Assembly: GCA_900769345.1 (NCBI GenBank) | Contig: CAAGGJ010000095.1 | Location: 1 to 27,650, forward strand | Direction: 5' to 3' | Source of the DNA: Bacteroidales bacterium | GTDB taxonomy: Bacteria > Bacteroidota > Bacteroidia > Bacteroidales > Muribaculaceae | Length of the DNA: 27,650 bases | Part shown: positions 1-9,691 of the stretch, in pieces | How the letters are laid out: each line of letters starts with the position of its first letter | How positions within the stretch are numbered: the stretch's first letter is position 1 | Translations under genes and position numbers: made by a program | Notes under the pieces: generated by a model | Told to the model about the DNA's origin: nothing | Databases searched by the model: none | What the model saw: the letters and a program-made list of their open reading frames with translations, nothing else

Positions 1-1323
1 AAGGAATCGTCGATTAAATTCCTCTCCGATGTGCTCGAAGAGACCGTGAACCTTTTCCCATCGAGATATATCAATATCGGTGGCGATGAAGCCGTCTACG
101 ACCGTTGGAGCGAGTGTCCGCTGTGCCGCGAAGTTATGAAGCGCGAAGGCCTCGAAAAAGCATCCGACTTGCAGGGCTATCTCACCAACGTGGTGGCAAA
201 TATGATGAAAACCAAAGGCAAAACCGTGGTGGGATGGGAAGAAATAATAATGCGCGGTGAGGTGAGTCAGCCCGTGGTGGCTGTGATATGGCACGAAGTG
301 GCCGACACCATCAAAGCCCGCAACACCGGACACAAAGCAATACTCTCGCCTGCCACCAACCTCTATCTCGACTTCCCCGAAAGCAAGACTCCGGGCGAAA
401 TAAAGGCAGCCACATGGATGCCGCCTATCTCGCTCGAAAAGTGCTACTCTATGCCTGTCAACGACTATTCATCGGCATCTACCGTGCTGGGCGTGCAAGG
501 ATGCTTCTGGAGCGACCAATTTATCCACGGCACAATATTGCAAGAATTAACTCCGCTCAACGAGAATCGTTCGGAAAAATATGCCGAATACCTGAGTTTC
601 CCACGCCTGTTGGCAGTGGCTGAACTGGGTTGGTGCAGCAATGCCACACGCGATTGGCAGAACTTCAAGCAGCGTCTGAGCCGACAATACGCTCGACTGG
701 ACTACAAAGAATGCAACTACCGCGTGCCGGAGCCGGAAATAGTGAAAATGACCAATGTGGGCGACAAAGTGCGCTTCGAACTCGCACCGTCGGTAGAGGG
801 AGCCACCATTCGCTACACCACCGACGGCTCTTATCCTCACAGCCATTCTGCCGTCTACTCCGAACCTGTAACTGTGGAGCGCAAGACCGATTTTCGCGCC
901 ATAACAGAGATCGACAGCCGTCACTATTCGTTGCCTCTATACTTTGCACCCGATTTCTCGGCTTACAAGCAATACGGCACATTCGTGGCTGAGTGGAAAC
1001 CCGCCGACTTGGCTGCCGGCAAAGCCGTATGGCGATTCGAAGCCACCGGCAAGATGGTGGGCAATGGCACCTACGACATAACCTTTGTGCGCACTCGCGG
1101 CACCAAGACCCTCACTTTAGGCAAATTGGTGCAATATAAGCGCGATGAGGTGCTTGCCACATTGCCGCAAGGCGCTAAGCTCGATGCCGACAAAGCCGTC
1201 GTGACCTATCGCCTCACCCAAGAGACATTCGAGGCCGGAGTGCCGTTCTATATCGAGGTCGAAACCGAAAGCAACGGCGCTACCGACACCTATGGATATG
1301 TATTTGTAAAGAAAATAGAGTAA
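1..1323 (+). CDS. Beta-N-acetylhexosaminidase, GH20 (3' part, 5' end outside window)
   Basis: The reading frame is open from base 1, so the start codon and any signal peptide lie upstream. The visible 440 codons begin just before the GH20 catalytic motif IGGDE (D29-E30 of the visible part), the Asp/Glu pair that assists and protonates during removal of terminal GlcNAc or GalNAc. An NLYLDF motif and the late catalytic-domain segment GCFWSDQF follow; many GH20 enzymes have W-T/S-E there, so Asp replaces Glu in a sugar-contacting position. The tail from about residue 245 holds a chitobiase/hexosaminidase C-terminal module (IRYTTDGSYP). It is probably a periplasmic or surface lipid-anchored enzyme removing terminal HexNAc once sulfate is gone. 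The next gene, a fucosidase, starts 13 bp downstream, which suggests co-transcription. The family is clear; the exact linkage cannot be read from sequence. Confidence 0.9.
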   Translation, partial: KESSIKFLSDVLEETVNLFPSRYINIGGDEAVYDRWSECPLCREVMKREGLEKASDLQGYLTNVVANMMKTKGKTVVGWEEIIMRGEVSQPVVAVIWHEVADTIKARNTGHKAILSPATNLYLDFPESKTPGEIKAATWMPPISLEKCYSMPVNDYSSASTVLGVQGCFWSDQFIHGTILQELTPLNENRSEKYAEYLSFPRLLAVAELGWCSNATRDWQNFKQRLSRQYARLDYKECNYRVPEPEIVKMTNVGDKVRFELAPSVEGATIRYTTDGSYPHSHSAVYSEPVTVERKTDFRAITEIDSRHYSLPLYFAPDFSAYKQYGTFVAEWKPADLAAGKAVWRFEATGKMVGNGTYDITFVRTRGTKTLTLGKLVQYKRDEVLATLPQGAKLDADKAVVTYRLTQETFEAGVPFYIEVETESNGATDTYGYVFVKKIE

Positions 1324-1336
1324 AAAAATATAATCT

Positions 1337-3556
1337 ATGAGAACTACTTCACTGCTGATTAGTTTGAGCTTAGCATCGGCATTGAACATCAATGCTCAAA
1401 CGAAGCAAAACATCGACTTTGCCAACACCATAGCCATCCACCCCGACGACTCGGAGGCGACGATAATGGAAAAGGCAGCTCACGTGGTGCCCACGCCCAA
1501 TCAAATGAGTGCGCTTGAGAACGAATTTATAGCATTTATCCACTTCGGCCCCAACACCTTCACTCGCATGGAATGGGGTACGGGTAACGAAGACCCGAAG
1601 ATATTCGACCTCAAGACGCTCGACACCGACCAATGGTGCCAAGCCATGAAAACTGCCGGAATGAAGATGGTGGTAATCACAGTGAAGCACCACGACGGTT
1701 TTTGCCTCTGGCAGAGCCGTTACACTCAGCACGGCATTATGTCAACCGGATTTCGCGACGGCAAAGGCGATGTGCTCAAAGATCTCTCAGCTTCGTGCCA
1801 CAAATACGGCTTAAAACTGGGCATCTACCTCTCGCCTGCCGATCTCTATCAGATAGAAAATCCCGCCGGATTATACGGCAATCTGAGCAAATACACTATG
1901 CGCGAGATACCGCGCGAAGTGCCGGGACGCCCATTCGCCAACAAGACGAAATTCCGCTTTCTTGTCGACGATTATAACGAATATTTCCTCAACCAACTCT
2001 TCGAACTCCTCACCGAGTATGGCGAAGTGCACGAGGTGTGGTTCGACGGCGCCCACCCCAAGCGCAAAGGCGGTCAACAATACAACTATAAGGCTTGGAT
2101 GGAACTGATACACACCCTTGCGCCCAAGGCTGTGGTGTTTGGTCGCGGCGATGTGCGCTGGTGCGGCAACGAGAGTGGCGGCACTCGCACCACCGAGTGG
2201 AATGTGCTGCCCTACGTTGAGCACCCCGACTCGATGCGCCAATTCCCCGACATGATGGCTGAAGACATAGCCGGCCGCAAGAAGCTGCTCGATGCCAAGT
2301 TCTTGCATTATCAGCAAGCCGAAACCAATACCAGCATACGCGAAGGTTGGTTCTATCGCGACGACGAGCGCCAACGCGTGCGCACTGCCGACGATGTGTT
2401 CGACATCTATGAGCGCTCGGTGGGCGGCAATTCCACTTTCCTGCTCAACATACCGCCCAATCGCGAAGGTCGATTCTCCGACGAAGATGTGCGCGTGCTC
2501 GCCGAAGTGGGCAAACGTATCAGCCAAACCTACGGCAACGATTTGCTCAAGGGCATAGCAAAGGGCCCAAAACGCCTTTTCGATGGCAATAACCGCACTT
2601 TTGTGGAAGTTAAGAACGAAATAGAGATAGGTATGAAGCACGAAGTGACATTCAACCGCATAGTGCTTCAAGAACCCGTGGCAGTGCATGGCGAACGCAT
2701 AGAACGCCTCGCCGTGGACATCATGACCGACGGCAAGTGGCACGAAGTGGCTCAATGCACCAATGTGGGCTACAAACGCATCATACGTCTGCCCGAGGTC
2801 ACCAGCAACCGTCTGCGCATACGCGTGCTTCAATCGCGTTCTATGGCTGCCTTAAGCACCGTGTCGCTGCATCAATACGAATCGCGCCCGCCGCAACTAA
2901 GTTGCTCGCAGAGCATCGACGGAACGGTCGCCATCAGCCCTAAAAAGCAAGATTTCAATTGGAAATTGCATAACCAAGACGCAGCAGCAAACTTGAATGT
3001 GGGCTTCGCCATTCATTACACCACCGACGGATCAGAGCCCGACGAAAATTCGGCTGTCTACACCGATCCGTTAACTCTTGAGCCATGCCTGCTCAAAGCT
3101 GTAGCTGTGCTTGGCAACAAGAAAGGAGCCGTGATGAGCCACCAAGTGAGTTTCGCCAAAGATAAATGGACTGTCAGCACCCCATCGGGCGAAGTAAAGG
3201 GTCATGAAGTGGCAAAAGCCATCGATGCCAAGCCGAGGAGCTACTGGCAAAGCACCGTCGGCACCGAACAGAAGATAACCATCGATATGGGCAAATCGCA
3301 CACCGTGCGCGGATTCTGCTACACCCCTGCAGCCAATGTAGCCACAGGACAGATGAGTGCTTGCCGCTTGATGTGGAGCGCCGATGGCGTGACCTATCAC
3401 AGCGCCGGCGACTACACCTTCGGCAACATCATAAACGACCCCACGCCACGCTACCATTATCTGCCGCAAAGCGTGGAGGCGCGCTACCTGACCATCATCG
3501 CCACCGGCTTAGCACAAGGCGATAAGCTCACCGTGGGCGAAATCGACATATATTAA
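1337..3556 (+). CDS. Alpha-L-fucosidase, GH29, with C-terminal binding modules
   Basis: This 739-residue protein has a signal peptide at residues 1-21 (ending NINAQT). The GH29 barrel covers about 45-390: IAFIHFGPNTF, the active-site segment VITVKHHDGFCLW, and VHEVWFDGAHP, whose D237 is the expected nucleophile. The acid/base is probably a Glu in the following GNESGGTRTTEW stretch (E279 or E287). A galactose-binding-like module occupies about 405-520, a chitobiase-C-like module (HYTTDGSEPDENSAVY) about 525-610, and an F5/8 type C-like module about 620-739. The layout resembles GH29 enzymes that act on branched (alpha-1,3/1,4) fucose, but linkage is an inference. The gene lies 13 bp after the hexosaminidase and 45 bp before the first sulfatase, so it fits stepwise stripping of capped host glycans. 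Start ATG precedes a clean signal peptide. Confidence 0.93.
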   Translation: MRTTSLLISLSLASALNINAQTKQNIDFANTIAIHPDDSEATIMEKAAHVVPTPNQMSALENEFIAFIHFGPNTFTRMEWGTGNEDPKIFDLKTLDTDQWCQAMKTAGMKMVVITVKHHDGFCLWQSRYTQHGIMSTGFRDGKGDVLKDLSASCHKYGLKLGIYLSPADLYQIENPAGLYGNLSKYTMREIPREVPGRPFANKTKFRFLVDDYNEYFLNQLFELLTEYGEVHEVWFDGAHPKRKGGQQYNYKAWMELIHTLAPKAVVFGRGDVRWCGNESGGTRTTEWNVLPYVEHPDSMRQFPDMMAEDIAGRKKLLDAKFLHYQQAETNTSIREGWFYRDDERQRVRTADDVFDIYERSVGGNSTFLLNIPPNREGRFSDEDVRVLAEVGKRISQTYGNDLLKGIAKGPKRLFDGNNRTFVEVKNEIEIGMKHEVTFNRIVLQEPVAVHGERIERLAVDIMTDGKWHEVAQCTNVGYKRIIRLPEVTSNRLRIRVLQSRSMAALSTVSLHQYESRPPQLSCSQSIDGTVAISPKKQDFNWKLHNQDAAANLNVGFAIHYTTDGSEPDENSAVYTDPLTLEPCLLKAVAVLGNKKGAVMSHQVSFAKDKWTVSTPSGEVKGHEVAKAIDAKPRSYWQSTVGTEQKITIDMGKSHTVRGFCYTPAANVATGQMSACRLMWSADGVTYHSAGDYTFGNIINDPTPRYHYLPQSVEARYLTIIATGLAQGDKLTVGEIDIY

Positions 3557-3601
3557 CCAAAATTACAAACATAATAAAAAACGCCACACTCAAAAAAAAC
3601 G

Positions 3602-5122
3602 ATGAAAAAGAGCAAACTAATGGTATCGGCAATCATAGCCTGGGCTGCTGCAGGCCACTGCGCTTCGGCACAGACCAAGCCACATATATTGCTGATTATG
3701 ACCGATCAACACCGCGCCGACGCTATGGGTTGCGCCGGAAATGATGTAATCAAGACGCCCAATCTCGACCGCCTGGCTCACGACGGTTACTACTTCAATA
3801 ATGCCTACTCGGCGTGTCCCAGCAGCACTCCGGCACGCGCCGGATTGCTCACAGGCCAGTCGCCATGGCATCATGGCATGCTCGGCTATGGTGCTGTGGC
3901 CGAACACTACACCTATGAGATGCCGCAGATGCTCCGCGACAACGGCTACTTTACCTACGGCATAGGCAAGATGCACTGGAATCCGCAAAATGCGTTGCAC
4001 GGTTTCCACGGCACGCTGCTCGACGAGAGCGGTCGAGTGGAGAGCAAATACTTCTGCAGCGACTATCGCAAATGGCTCAATACACAAGCTCCGGGCATAG
4101 ACCCCGACCTTACCGGCATAGGTTGGAACGACCACGGTGCTCGCGTGTACCAACTTCCCGAACACCTCCACCCCACCGTGTGGACCGCCAACGAGGCTGT
4201 AGAACTGATATCCAACTATGGCGACAGCCGTCCGCTATTTCTGAAGGTGTCGTTTGCGCGTCCTCACAGTCCCTACGACCCACCACAGCGCTTGCTCGAC
4301 TTATATGCCGATGCCACTATGCCAGCGCCATTCCACGGCGAATGGAGCGACCAAATAGGCGCCAATCTCACCGACCCCAATAAGAATAAAGAGGCCGCTT
4401 TCGGTCAGTTCAGCGACGAATATATAGCCAATTCGCGCCGTCACTACTACGCATCGGTGACCTTCATCGACGAACAAATAGGACGCATCATTCAGACACT
4501 GAAAGATAGAGGCATGTACGACAACACGCTCATAATCTTCACATCCGACCACGGCGATATGCTTGGCGACCATAATATGTGGCGCAAGACCTATGCCTAC
4601 GAGGGGTCGGCAGCCATTCCTATGATTGTAAAGGCGCCGGCTTCGATGCCTGCCGCCATTGCTGCAGGAAGTGTGCTCGAACAACCTGTGGAACTGCGTG
4701 ATGTGCTTCCCACTATGCTCGATGTGGCAGGAAGTGATGTGCCTGCCGACATGGATGGCGCTTCGATGCTCTCGCTCGTGAAGAGCAACGATGCGCCGTG
4801 GCGCAGATTTATCGATTTCGAACACGCCACTTGCTATAGCAGCCACAACTACTGGGTGGCGCTCACCGACGGGCATTTGAAATATATTTGGTTCCTGACC
4901 ACCGGCGAGGAGCAACTCTTCGACCTCGACCGCGATGCTCAAGAGACCACCAACCTATCTGGCAATAAGAAATACAAGAAACAACTCGCCGAGATGCGTG
5001 CCGCAATGGTTAAGCACCTCGAAGAGCGTGGCGAGGAATGGGTAAAGGACGGCAAATTGCAAACTCGCACCAAAACTGTGCTCTACAGCCCGAATTTCCC
5101 TAAAAAAACAGAGAAGAAATAA
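3602..5122 (+). CDS. Sulfatase A (family S1, serine-type)
   Basis: This 506-residue secreted sulfatase has a signal peptide at 1-23 (ending ASAQ). Metal ligands are D35-Q36 near the start (LLIMTDQH) and D316-H317 (FTSDHGDMLGDH), with K329 a likely sulfate contact. The modification site is S-T-P-A-R followed by AGLLTG; S75 would be converted to formylglycine by an anSME radical-SAM maturase. The nearby Cys72 does not fit the C-x-P-x-R pattern, so I read the site as serine-type. Length and motifs are complete. The C-terminal tail is lysine-rich and ends in YSPNFP plus basic residues. Its stop codon overlaps the next start (TAATG), which implies translational coupling. A sulfated galactose or HexNAc substrate is likely from the neighbours, but the S1 subfamily was not resolved. 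Confidence 0.9.
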   Translation: MKKSKLMVSAIIAWAAAGHCASAQTKPHILLIMTDQHRADAMGCAGNDVIKTPNLDRLAHDGYYFNNAYSACPSSTPARAGLLTGQSPWHHGMLGYGAVAEHYTYEMPQMLRDNGYFTYGIGKMHWNPQNALHGFHGTLLDESGRVESKYFCSDYRKWLNTQAPGIDPDLTGIGWNDHGARVYQLPEHLHPTVWTANEAVELISNYGDSRPLFLKVSFARPHSPYDPPQRLLDLYADATMPAPFHGEWSDQIGANLTDPNKNKEAAFGQFSDEYIANSRRHYYASVTFIDEQIGRIIQTLKDRGMYDNTLIIFTSDHGDMLGDHNMWRKTYAYEGSAAIPMIVKAPASMPAAIAAGSVLEQPVELRDVLPTMLDVAGSDVPADMDGASMLSLVKSNDAPWRRFIDFEHATCYSSHNYWVALTDGHLKYIWFLTTGEEQLFDLDRDAQETTNLSGNKKYKKQLAEMRAAMVKHLEERGEEWVKDGKLQTRTKTVLYSPNFPKKTEKK

Positions 5123-6540
5123 TGTTATCACGACTAAAATTGATGCTCAGCGTGGGCGGAAGCATTACTCTTGCTTCTGCCTATGCAGCAAATAAGCAAC
5201 CGGTGAATGTGGTGCTTATCAACCTCGACGATGCCGGCAACGGCGATTTCTCGCATCGTGGAGCCATAGGTTATCTCACGCCAAACATCGACCGCCTCGC
5301 CGCCGAGGGCATGAGTATGAACAACTTCTATGCCGTGCAGCCCATCAGTGGTGCTTCGCGAGCAGGACTTCTCACCGGATGCTACCCCAACCGCGTGGGA
5401 TTTGCCTATGCACCCAACCCCAACAGCCCCACCGGCATCAATGCCGACGAACAGACCTTGGCTGAATTGCTAAAGGACAACGGTTATGCCACTGCCATAT
5501 TCGGCAAATGGCACCTCGGCGATGCAAAAAAATTCTTGCCTCTACAGCACGGATTCGACGAATACTATGGTTTGCCTTATTCCAACGACATGTGGCCCTT
5601 CCATCCGCAATGGAAATTCCCCGACTTGCCGCTCATCGAGGGCAACGAGATATTAGGCTACAATACCGACCAAAGTCGCCTCACCACCGACTACACCACG
5701 CGTTCGGTTGACTTTATTCGTCGCAACGCGCGTGACGGCAAAGCCTTTTTCCTATATTTGGCACACAATATGCCGCATGTCCCTTTGGCTGTGAGCGATA
5801 AGTTCAAGGGCAAAAGCCGCATCGGACTTTATGGCGATGTGTTGATGGAACTCGATTGGAGCGTGGGCGAAGTAATGAAAACCCTAAGCGAAGAGGGCGT
5901 CGACGACAATACTCTGGTGATATTCACCTCCGACAACGGGCCGTGGGCAAATTACGGCAACCACGCCGGTTCGTCGGGCGGGCTGCGCGAAGCCAAAGCC
6001 ACCACCTTCAATGGCGGCACGCGTGTGCCATGCATTATCTACTGGAAAGGACATACCCAACCCGGCTCAGTGAGCAACTTCTTAATGTCGAATATCGACA
6101 TTCTGCCCACTGTGGTCGAAGCCACCGGTTCGGCAATGCCGCGACTTAAGATTGACGGCGTGAGCATGCTGTCGGTGCTCAATGGCACTGCGCAGTCGGC
6201 TCCTCGCAAGTCGCTGTGTTTCTACTATCACAAAAATTCGCTCGAAGCAGTGACCGATGGAGCGTATAAACTGATTTTCCCCCACAAATATGTTTCGTAT
6301 GAAGTATATGCACCCGGCAACGATGGTCAGCCCGGCAAATTGGCAGACCGCGAAGTCACACAATGCGAACTTTATGATCTTCGCCGCGACCCGGGCGAAC
6401 GGCTCAATGTGATAGACTTGTATCCACAAGTGGCAGAACGACTTAAAGCCATAGCCGATGACCTTCGCCGCGACCTTGGCGATGACCTCACCAATATGGA
6501 AGGTCCGGGCCGCCGCGAGCCGGGGAATGTTGATAAATAA
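5122..6540 (+). CDS. Sulfatase B (family S1, arylsulfatase A/GALNS-like, serine-type)
   Basis: This 472-residue protein has a signal peptide of about 22 residues (ending SAYAA). D36-D37 (LINLDDAG) and D271-N272 (FTSDNGPW) supply metal ligands. The modification motif is S-G-A-S-R followed by AGLLTG, with S76 the expected formylglycine precursor; Ala in place of Pro at the third position is accepted in this clade. FGKWHLG, GFDEYYGLPYSNDMW and FNGGTRVPCI are typical of the arylsulfatase A/N-acetylgalactosamine-6-sulfatase group. The start codon shares one base with the stop of sulfatase A. An exo-acting galactose or GalNAc sulfatase is the simplest guess, but no substrate-specific residue was identified with certainty. 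Confidence 0.9.
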   Translation: MLSRLKLMLSVGGSITLASAYAANKQPVNVVLINLDDAGNGDFSHRGAIGYLTPNIDRLAAEGMSMNNFYAVQPISGASRAGLLTGCYPNRVGFAYAPNPNSPTGINADEQTLAELLKDNGYATAIFGKWHLGDAKKFLPLQHGFDEYYGLPYSNDMWPFHPQWKFPDLPLIEGNEILGYNTDQSRLTTDYTTRSVDFIRRNARDGKAFFLYLAHNMPHVPLAVSDKFKGKSRIGLYGDVLMELDWSVGEVMKTLSEEGVDDNTLVIFTSDNGPWANYGNHAGSSGGLREAKATTFNGGTRVPCIIYWKGHTQPGSVSNFLMSNIDILPTVVEATGSAMPRLKIDGVSMLSVLNGTAQSAPRKSLCFYYHKNSLEAVTDGAYKLIFPHKYVSYEVYAPGNDGQPGKLADREVTQCELYDLRRDPGERLNVIDLYPQVAERLKAIADDLRRDLGDDLTNMEGPGRREPGNVDK

Positions 6541-6556
6541 TAAAAATTATTTGACT

Positions 6557-8026
6557 ATGATTATAAAGCGATTAATTTTCACTGCATGCGTGATTGCCGG
6601 AACCATCTTTTGCAAGGCTCGTGCTCAAGAACAGCGCAATGTGCTGTTCATACTCGTTGACGATATGCAAAGCGATGCCATAGGCTATTTAGGCAATCAT
6701 CACGTTCACACGCCCAATATCGACCGCTTAATGCGCAGCGGTGTAACTTTCACCAATGCATACACCAATGGAGCATTATGCGGAGCGCTGTCGATGCCGA
6801 GCCGTGCCATGCTTATGACCGGGCGCGGCATGTTTCAAGTGCAGAGCGATGGCATGAAAATACCCGAATGCCACACCACACTGCCGCAGTACCTGCGCGC
6901 AAACGGCTATCGCACTTTTGCTACCGGCAAATGGCACAGCGATAAGGCTTCGTTCAATCGATCGTTTGCCGAGGGTGAAAACATATTTTTCGGTGGCATG
7001 CACACCTACGAATCGAATGGTCACATGTCGCCACATCTCACCCACTACGACCCCACCGGGCGCTACGGCAAAGAACTGAAATTTGTGGGCGACCGATTCT
7101 CTACACTTATGTTTGCCGATGCTGCAATAGACTTTCTGCAAAGCACCCGTGGCGACAACAAGCCTTTCTTTGCCTATGTGGCATTTACATCACCTCACGA
7201 CCCTCGTAACCAGCATCCCGTGGACTACGGGCGCACCTATTCGGCTAACGATGTGGCATTGCCCGATAATTTCCTCCCCGAACACCCGTTTGACAACGGC
7301 GAACTCTCTGTGCGCGACGAGATGTTGCTGCCGACTCCTCGCTCTGCCGAAGATATGAAGAAAGAAATAGCCCTCTACTACAATATGGTGAATGAGGTAG
7401 ACTATCAGATAGGTCGCGTGATCAAAGCACTCGAACAATCGGGCAATCTCCACAACACTATCATAGTGTTTGCCTCCGACAACGGCTTGGCAATGGGTCA
7501 AAACGGACTGATAGGCAAGCAGAGCCTTTACGAACACAGCGTGGGCGTGCCATTGGCTATTATCGAGCCCAAAAGCCGCCATCGCGGCGAAAAATCGGAT
7601 GCGTTGTGCTATCTCTACGACCTTTTCCCCACGCTGTGCGATATGTTGCACCTCGACACACCTCAGAGCGTAACCGGACTATCGTTTGCCAAGTGTCTCA
7701 ATCGCCCCTCAATGCCGCACCGCGCCTCGTTGCTGCTCGCATACGGCAACCAACAGCGCGCTATTGTGCACAACGGCATGAAATACATAGCCTACAATGT
7801 GGAAGGCACCACTCACGAGCAACTTTTCGACCTCAACGCCGACCCGGGTGAGATAAACAACCTGGCTACTGCCAAACCCGAAACTGCTGCGGCACTACGC
7901 CTGCAACTCGACCAAGCAATGCGACGAGCCGGCGATTTCTGCCACCTCGACAACCCACATTGGTGGAGCGACGGCCATAAAATCACATGGAGCGAATTAA
8001 TCAATTTATACATCTTTGAAAAATGA
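6557..8026 (+). CDS. Sulfatase C (family S1, serine-type)
   Basis: I place the start at 6557, 16 bp after the previous stop, because it gives a clean signal peptide (MIIKRLIFTACVIAG, ending KARAQ). The frame is open further upstream to 6458, but that would overlap sulfatase B and add a non-signal leader. The 489-residue product has D35-D36 (FILVDDMQ), a modification site S-M-P-S-R (S79) followed by AMLMTG, TGKWH, and a late metal motif ASDNGLAMG. The next motif reads GQNGLIGKQ, whereas I expect GQHG in related enzymes; the Lys is kept. It ends with an ATGA overlap with the fourth sulfatase gene. It is secreted and presumably removes one of the sulfate positions on host glycans; the position is unknown. 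Confidence 0.88.
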   Translation: MIIKRLIFTACVIAGTIFCKARAQEQRNVLFILVDDMQSDAIGYLGNHHVHTPNIDRLMRSGVTFTNAYTNGALCGALSMPSRAMLMTGRGMFQVQSDGMKIPECHTTLPQYLRANGYRTFATGKWHSDKASFNRSFAEGENIFFGGMHTYESNGHMSPHLTHYDPTGRYGKELKFVGDRFSTLMFADAAIDFLQSTRGDNKPFFAYVAFTSPHDPRNQHPVDYGRTYSANDVALPDNFLPEHPFDNGELSVRDEMLLPTPRSAEDMKKEIALYYNMVNEVDYQIGRVIKALEQSGNLHNTIIVFASDNGLAMGQNGLIGKQSLYEHSVGVPLAIIEPKSRHRGEKSDALCYLYDLFPTLCDMLHLDTPQSVTGLSFAKCLNRPSMPHRASLLLAYGNQQRAIVHNGMKYIAYNVEGTTHEQLFDLNADPGEINNLATAKPETAAALRLQLDQAMRRAGDFCHLDNPHWWSDGHKITWSELINLYIFEK

Positions 8027-9603
8027 AATATACAAAATCCTTATTAGCATTAGGCAGTGTGGCACTGCTGCCATCGCATTACGCTGCTGCTCAAGCCGAT
8101 AAAGACAACGACGAGCGCCCTAACATCCTTTTTATTCTTAGCGACGACCACACATCGCAGTCGTGGGGAATATATGGCGGCCACTTGGCTGAATATGCCC
8201 AAAATCAGAATATACGCCGACTTACTTCAGAGGGCGTAGTGCTCGACAACTGCTTCTGCACCAACTCTATTTCGGTGCCGAGCCGTGCTTCAATCCTCAC
8301 CGGGCGATATAGCCACCGCAATGGCGTCTATACGCTCGAAGACTCGCTTGACACCCAACTACCCACCATCGCCACACAACTACAAAGCGCTGGCTACAGC
8401 ACTGCCCTCGTAGGAAAATGGCATCTGCGTACTCAGCCACAAGGATTCGACTATTACTCGGTGTTCTACGATCAAGGCGAATATCGCGACCCTACATTTA
8501 TCGACAGCAATCGTCCTTGGCCGGGAAATATCAACTACGGGCTGCGTGTGCGCGGATTCTCCACCGATATTGTAACCGACAAAGTGATAAATTGGCTAAA
8601 AGCCAATGCTAACAGCGACAAACCATTTATGATGTGCTGTCACTTTAAAGCCACACACGAGCCATACGACTTCCCCGAACGTATGCGCCACCTCTACGAC
8701 GGCGTCACCTTCCCCGAACCGGAGAATCTGCTCGATTGGGGTCCAGAAACCAACGGCCGCACCTTCACCGGGCAACCGCTCGAAGATATGATAAGGCGTT
8801 GGCGCATAGCCAGCGACGACCCCGACAAATAGTGGTGCCGATACCCCGAATTACCGTTCTACACCACCGGCATGAGCCGTGTGGCAGCCCGAAAAGCAGC
8901 CTATCAGAAACTTATTCGCGACTATCTGCGCTGCGGAGCCACCATCGACGATAATATAGGCCGACTGCTCGAAACACTCGACCAACTCGGCATCGCCGAC
9001 AACACCATCGTGGTGTATGTTGCCGATCAAGGCTACTTCTTGGGCGAACACGGGTGGTTCGACAAACGAATGTACTACGAAGAAGCCGCCCGAATGCCAT
9101 TTGTGATTCGTTATCCTAAAGAGATTCCGGCAGGCATGCGCAATGCCGACCTGATACTCAACGTGGATTTTGCCGCCACCCTCGCCGACTATGCGGGTGC
9201 ATCGGCACCAGAAGGGTCGCAAGGTCGCAGTTTCCGCCAAAATCTGCGCGGCAACACACCCACCGATTGGCGCAGCAGCATATATTATCGCTATTGGACT
9301 CAACACGAAATACGCCCTGCCCACATAGGCGTTCGCACCGACCGATACAAACTGCTATTTATCTACGGCGACGCCCTCAATATGAGCGGTTCGAGCGACT
9401 ATGTGTCGCAGCCCTCGTGGGAATTCTTCGACCTACAAGCCGACCCCAAAGAGGATCACAACGCCATCAATGATAAGCAATATCAAGGCATAATCAAGCA
9501 GATGAAAGCCGAAATGATGCGCTTGCGCCAAGAGACAGGCGACACCGACGCCGACAGCCCACGCATGCAAGAAATACTCCGTAGCCAAGGAATGATAAAA
9601 TAA
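8023..9603 (+). pseudogene. Sulfatase D, interrupted by an in-frame amber stop at 8830-8832
   Basis: The frame from 8023 to 9603 is a full-length sulfatase of 526 codons apart from one TAG at codon 270. The first part (269 residues) has a signal peptide ending YAAAQ, metal ligands in LSDDH, and the serine-type site S-V-P-S-R (S84) followed by ASILTG. The second part, in the same frame, carries CGATIDDNIGR, the metal motif VADQGYFLGEHGWFDKR and the C-terminal domain. Neither half could form a complete active site alone. The codon after the stop is TGG (Trp), so a TGG to TAG change in a Trp-Trp pair is the simplest origin. No other frameshift or stop is seen, so the lesion is recent or is read through. 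TAG ends two apparently normal genes in this window, so general reassignment is unlikely. An internal start at 8872 is possible but would yield only the C-terminal half. Confidence 0.85.
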
Positions 9604-9617
9604 CCAAAAATTATCGT

Positions 9618-9625
9618 TATCTTTG
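9618..9625 (+). promoter_or_regulatory. Bacteroidetes-type -7 box before the beta-galactosidase gene
   Basis: TATCTTTG matches TAnnTTTG exactly and lies in the 88-bp gap after the sulfatase run. No TTTG -33 element sits at the usual distance. Transcription would start near 9632, giving a 5' leader of about 60 nt. It suggests that the GH2 gene, sulfatase E and the glycosyltransferase can be expressed separately from the upstream genes. Confidence 0.55.
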
Positions 9626-9691
9626 CGTAGTGAAAAATTCTGGCAATTAACATAACATTATAGCCTTTTTATCAAATAAAAATATACCCCT

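Noticed and set aside
8872..9603. The second half of sulfatase D as an independent gene starting at 8872
   Set aside because: It lacks a signal peptide, the formylglycine site and the first metal ligands, and the frame continues unbroken upstream to the amber codon, so it is part of one interrupted gene.
8023..9603. General amber codon reassignment in this organism
   Set aside because: TAG appears to end the glycosyltransferase (15668-15670) and the histidine kinase (22230-22232) at normal protein ends, so TAG is an ordinary stop here.
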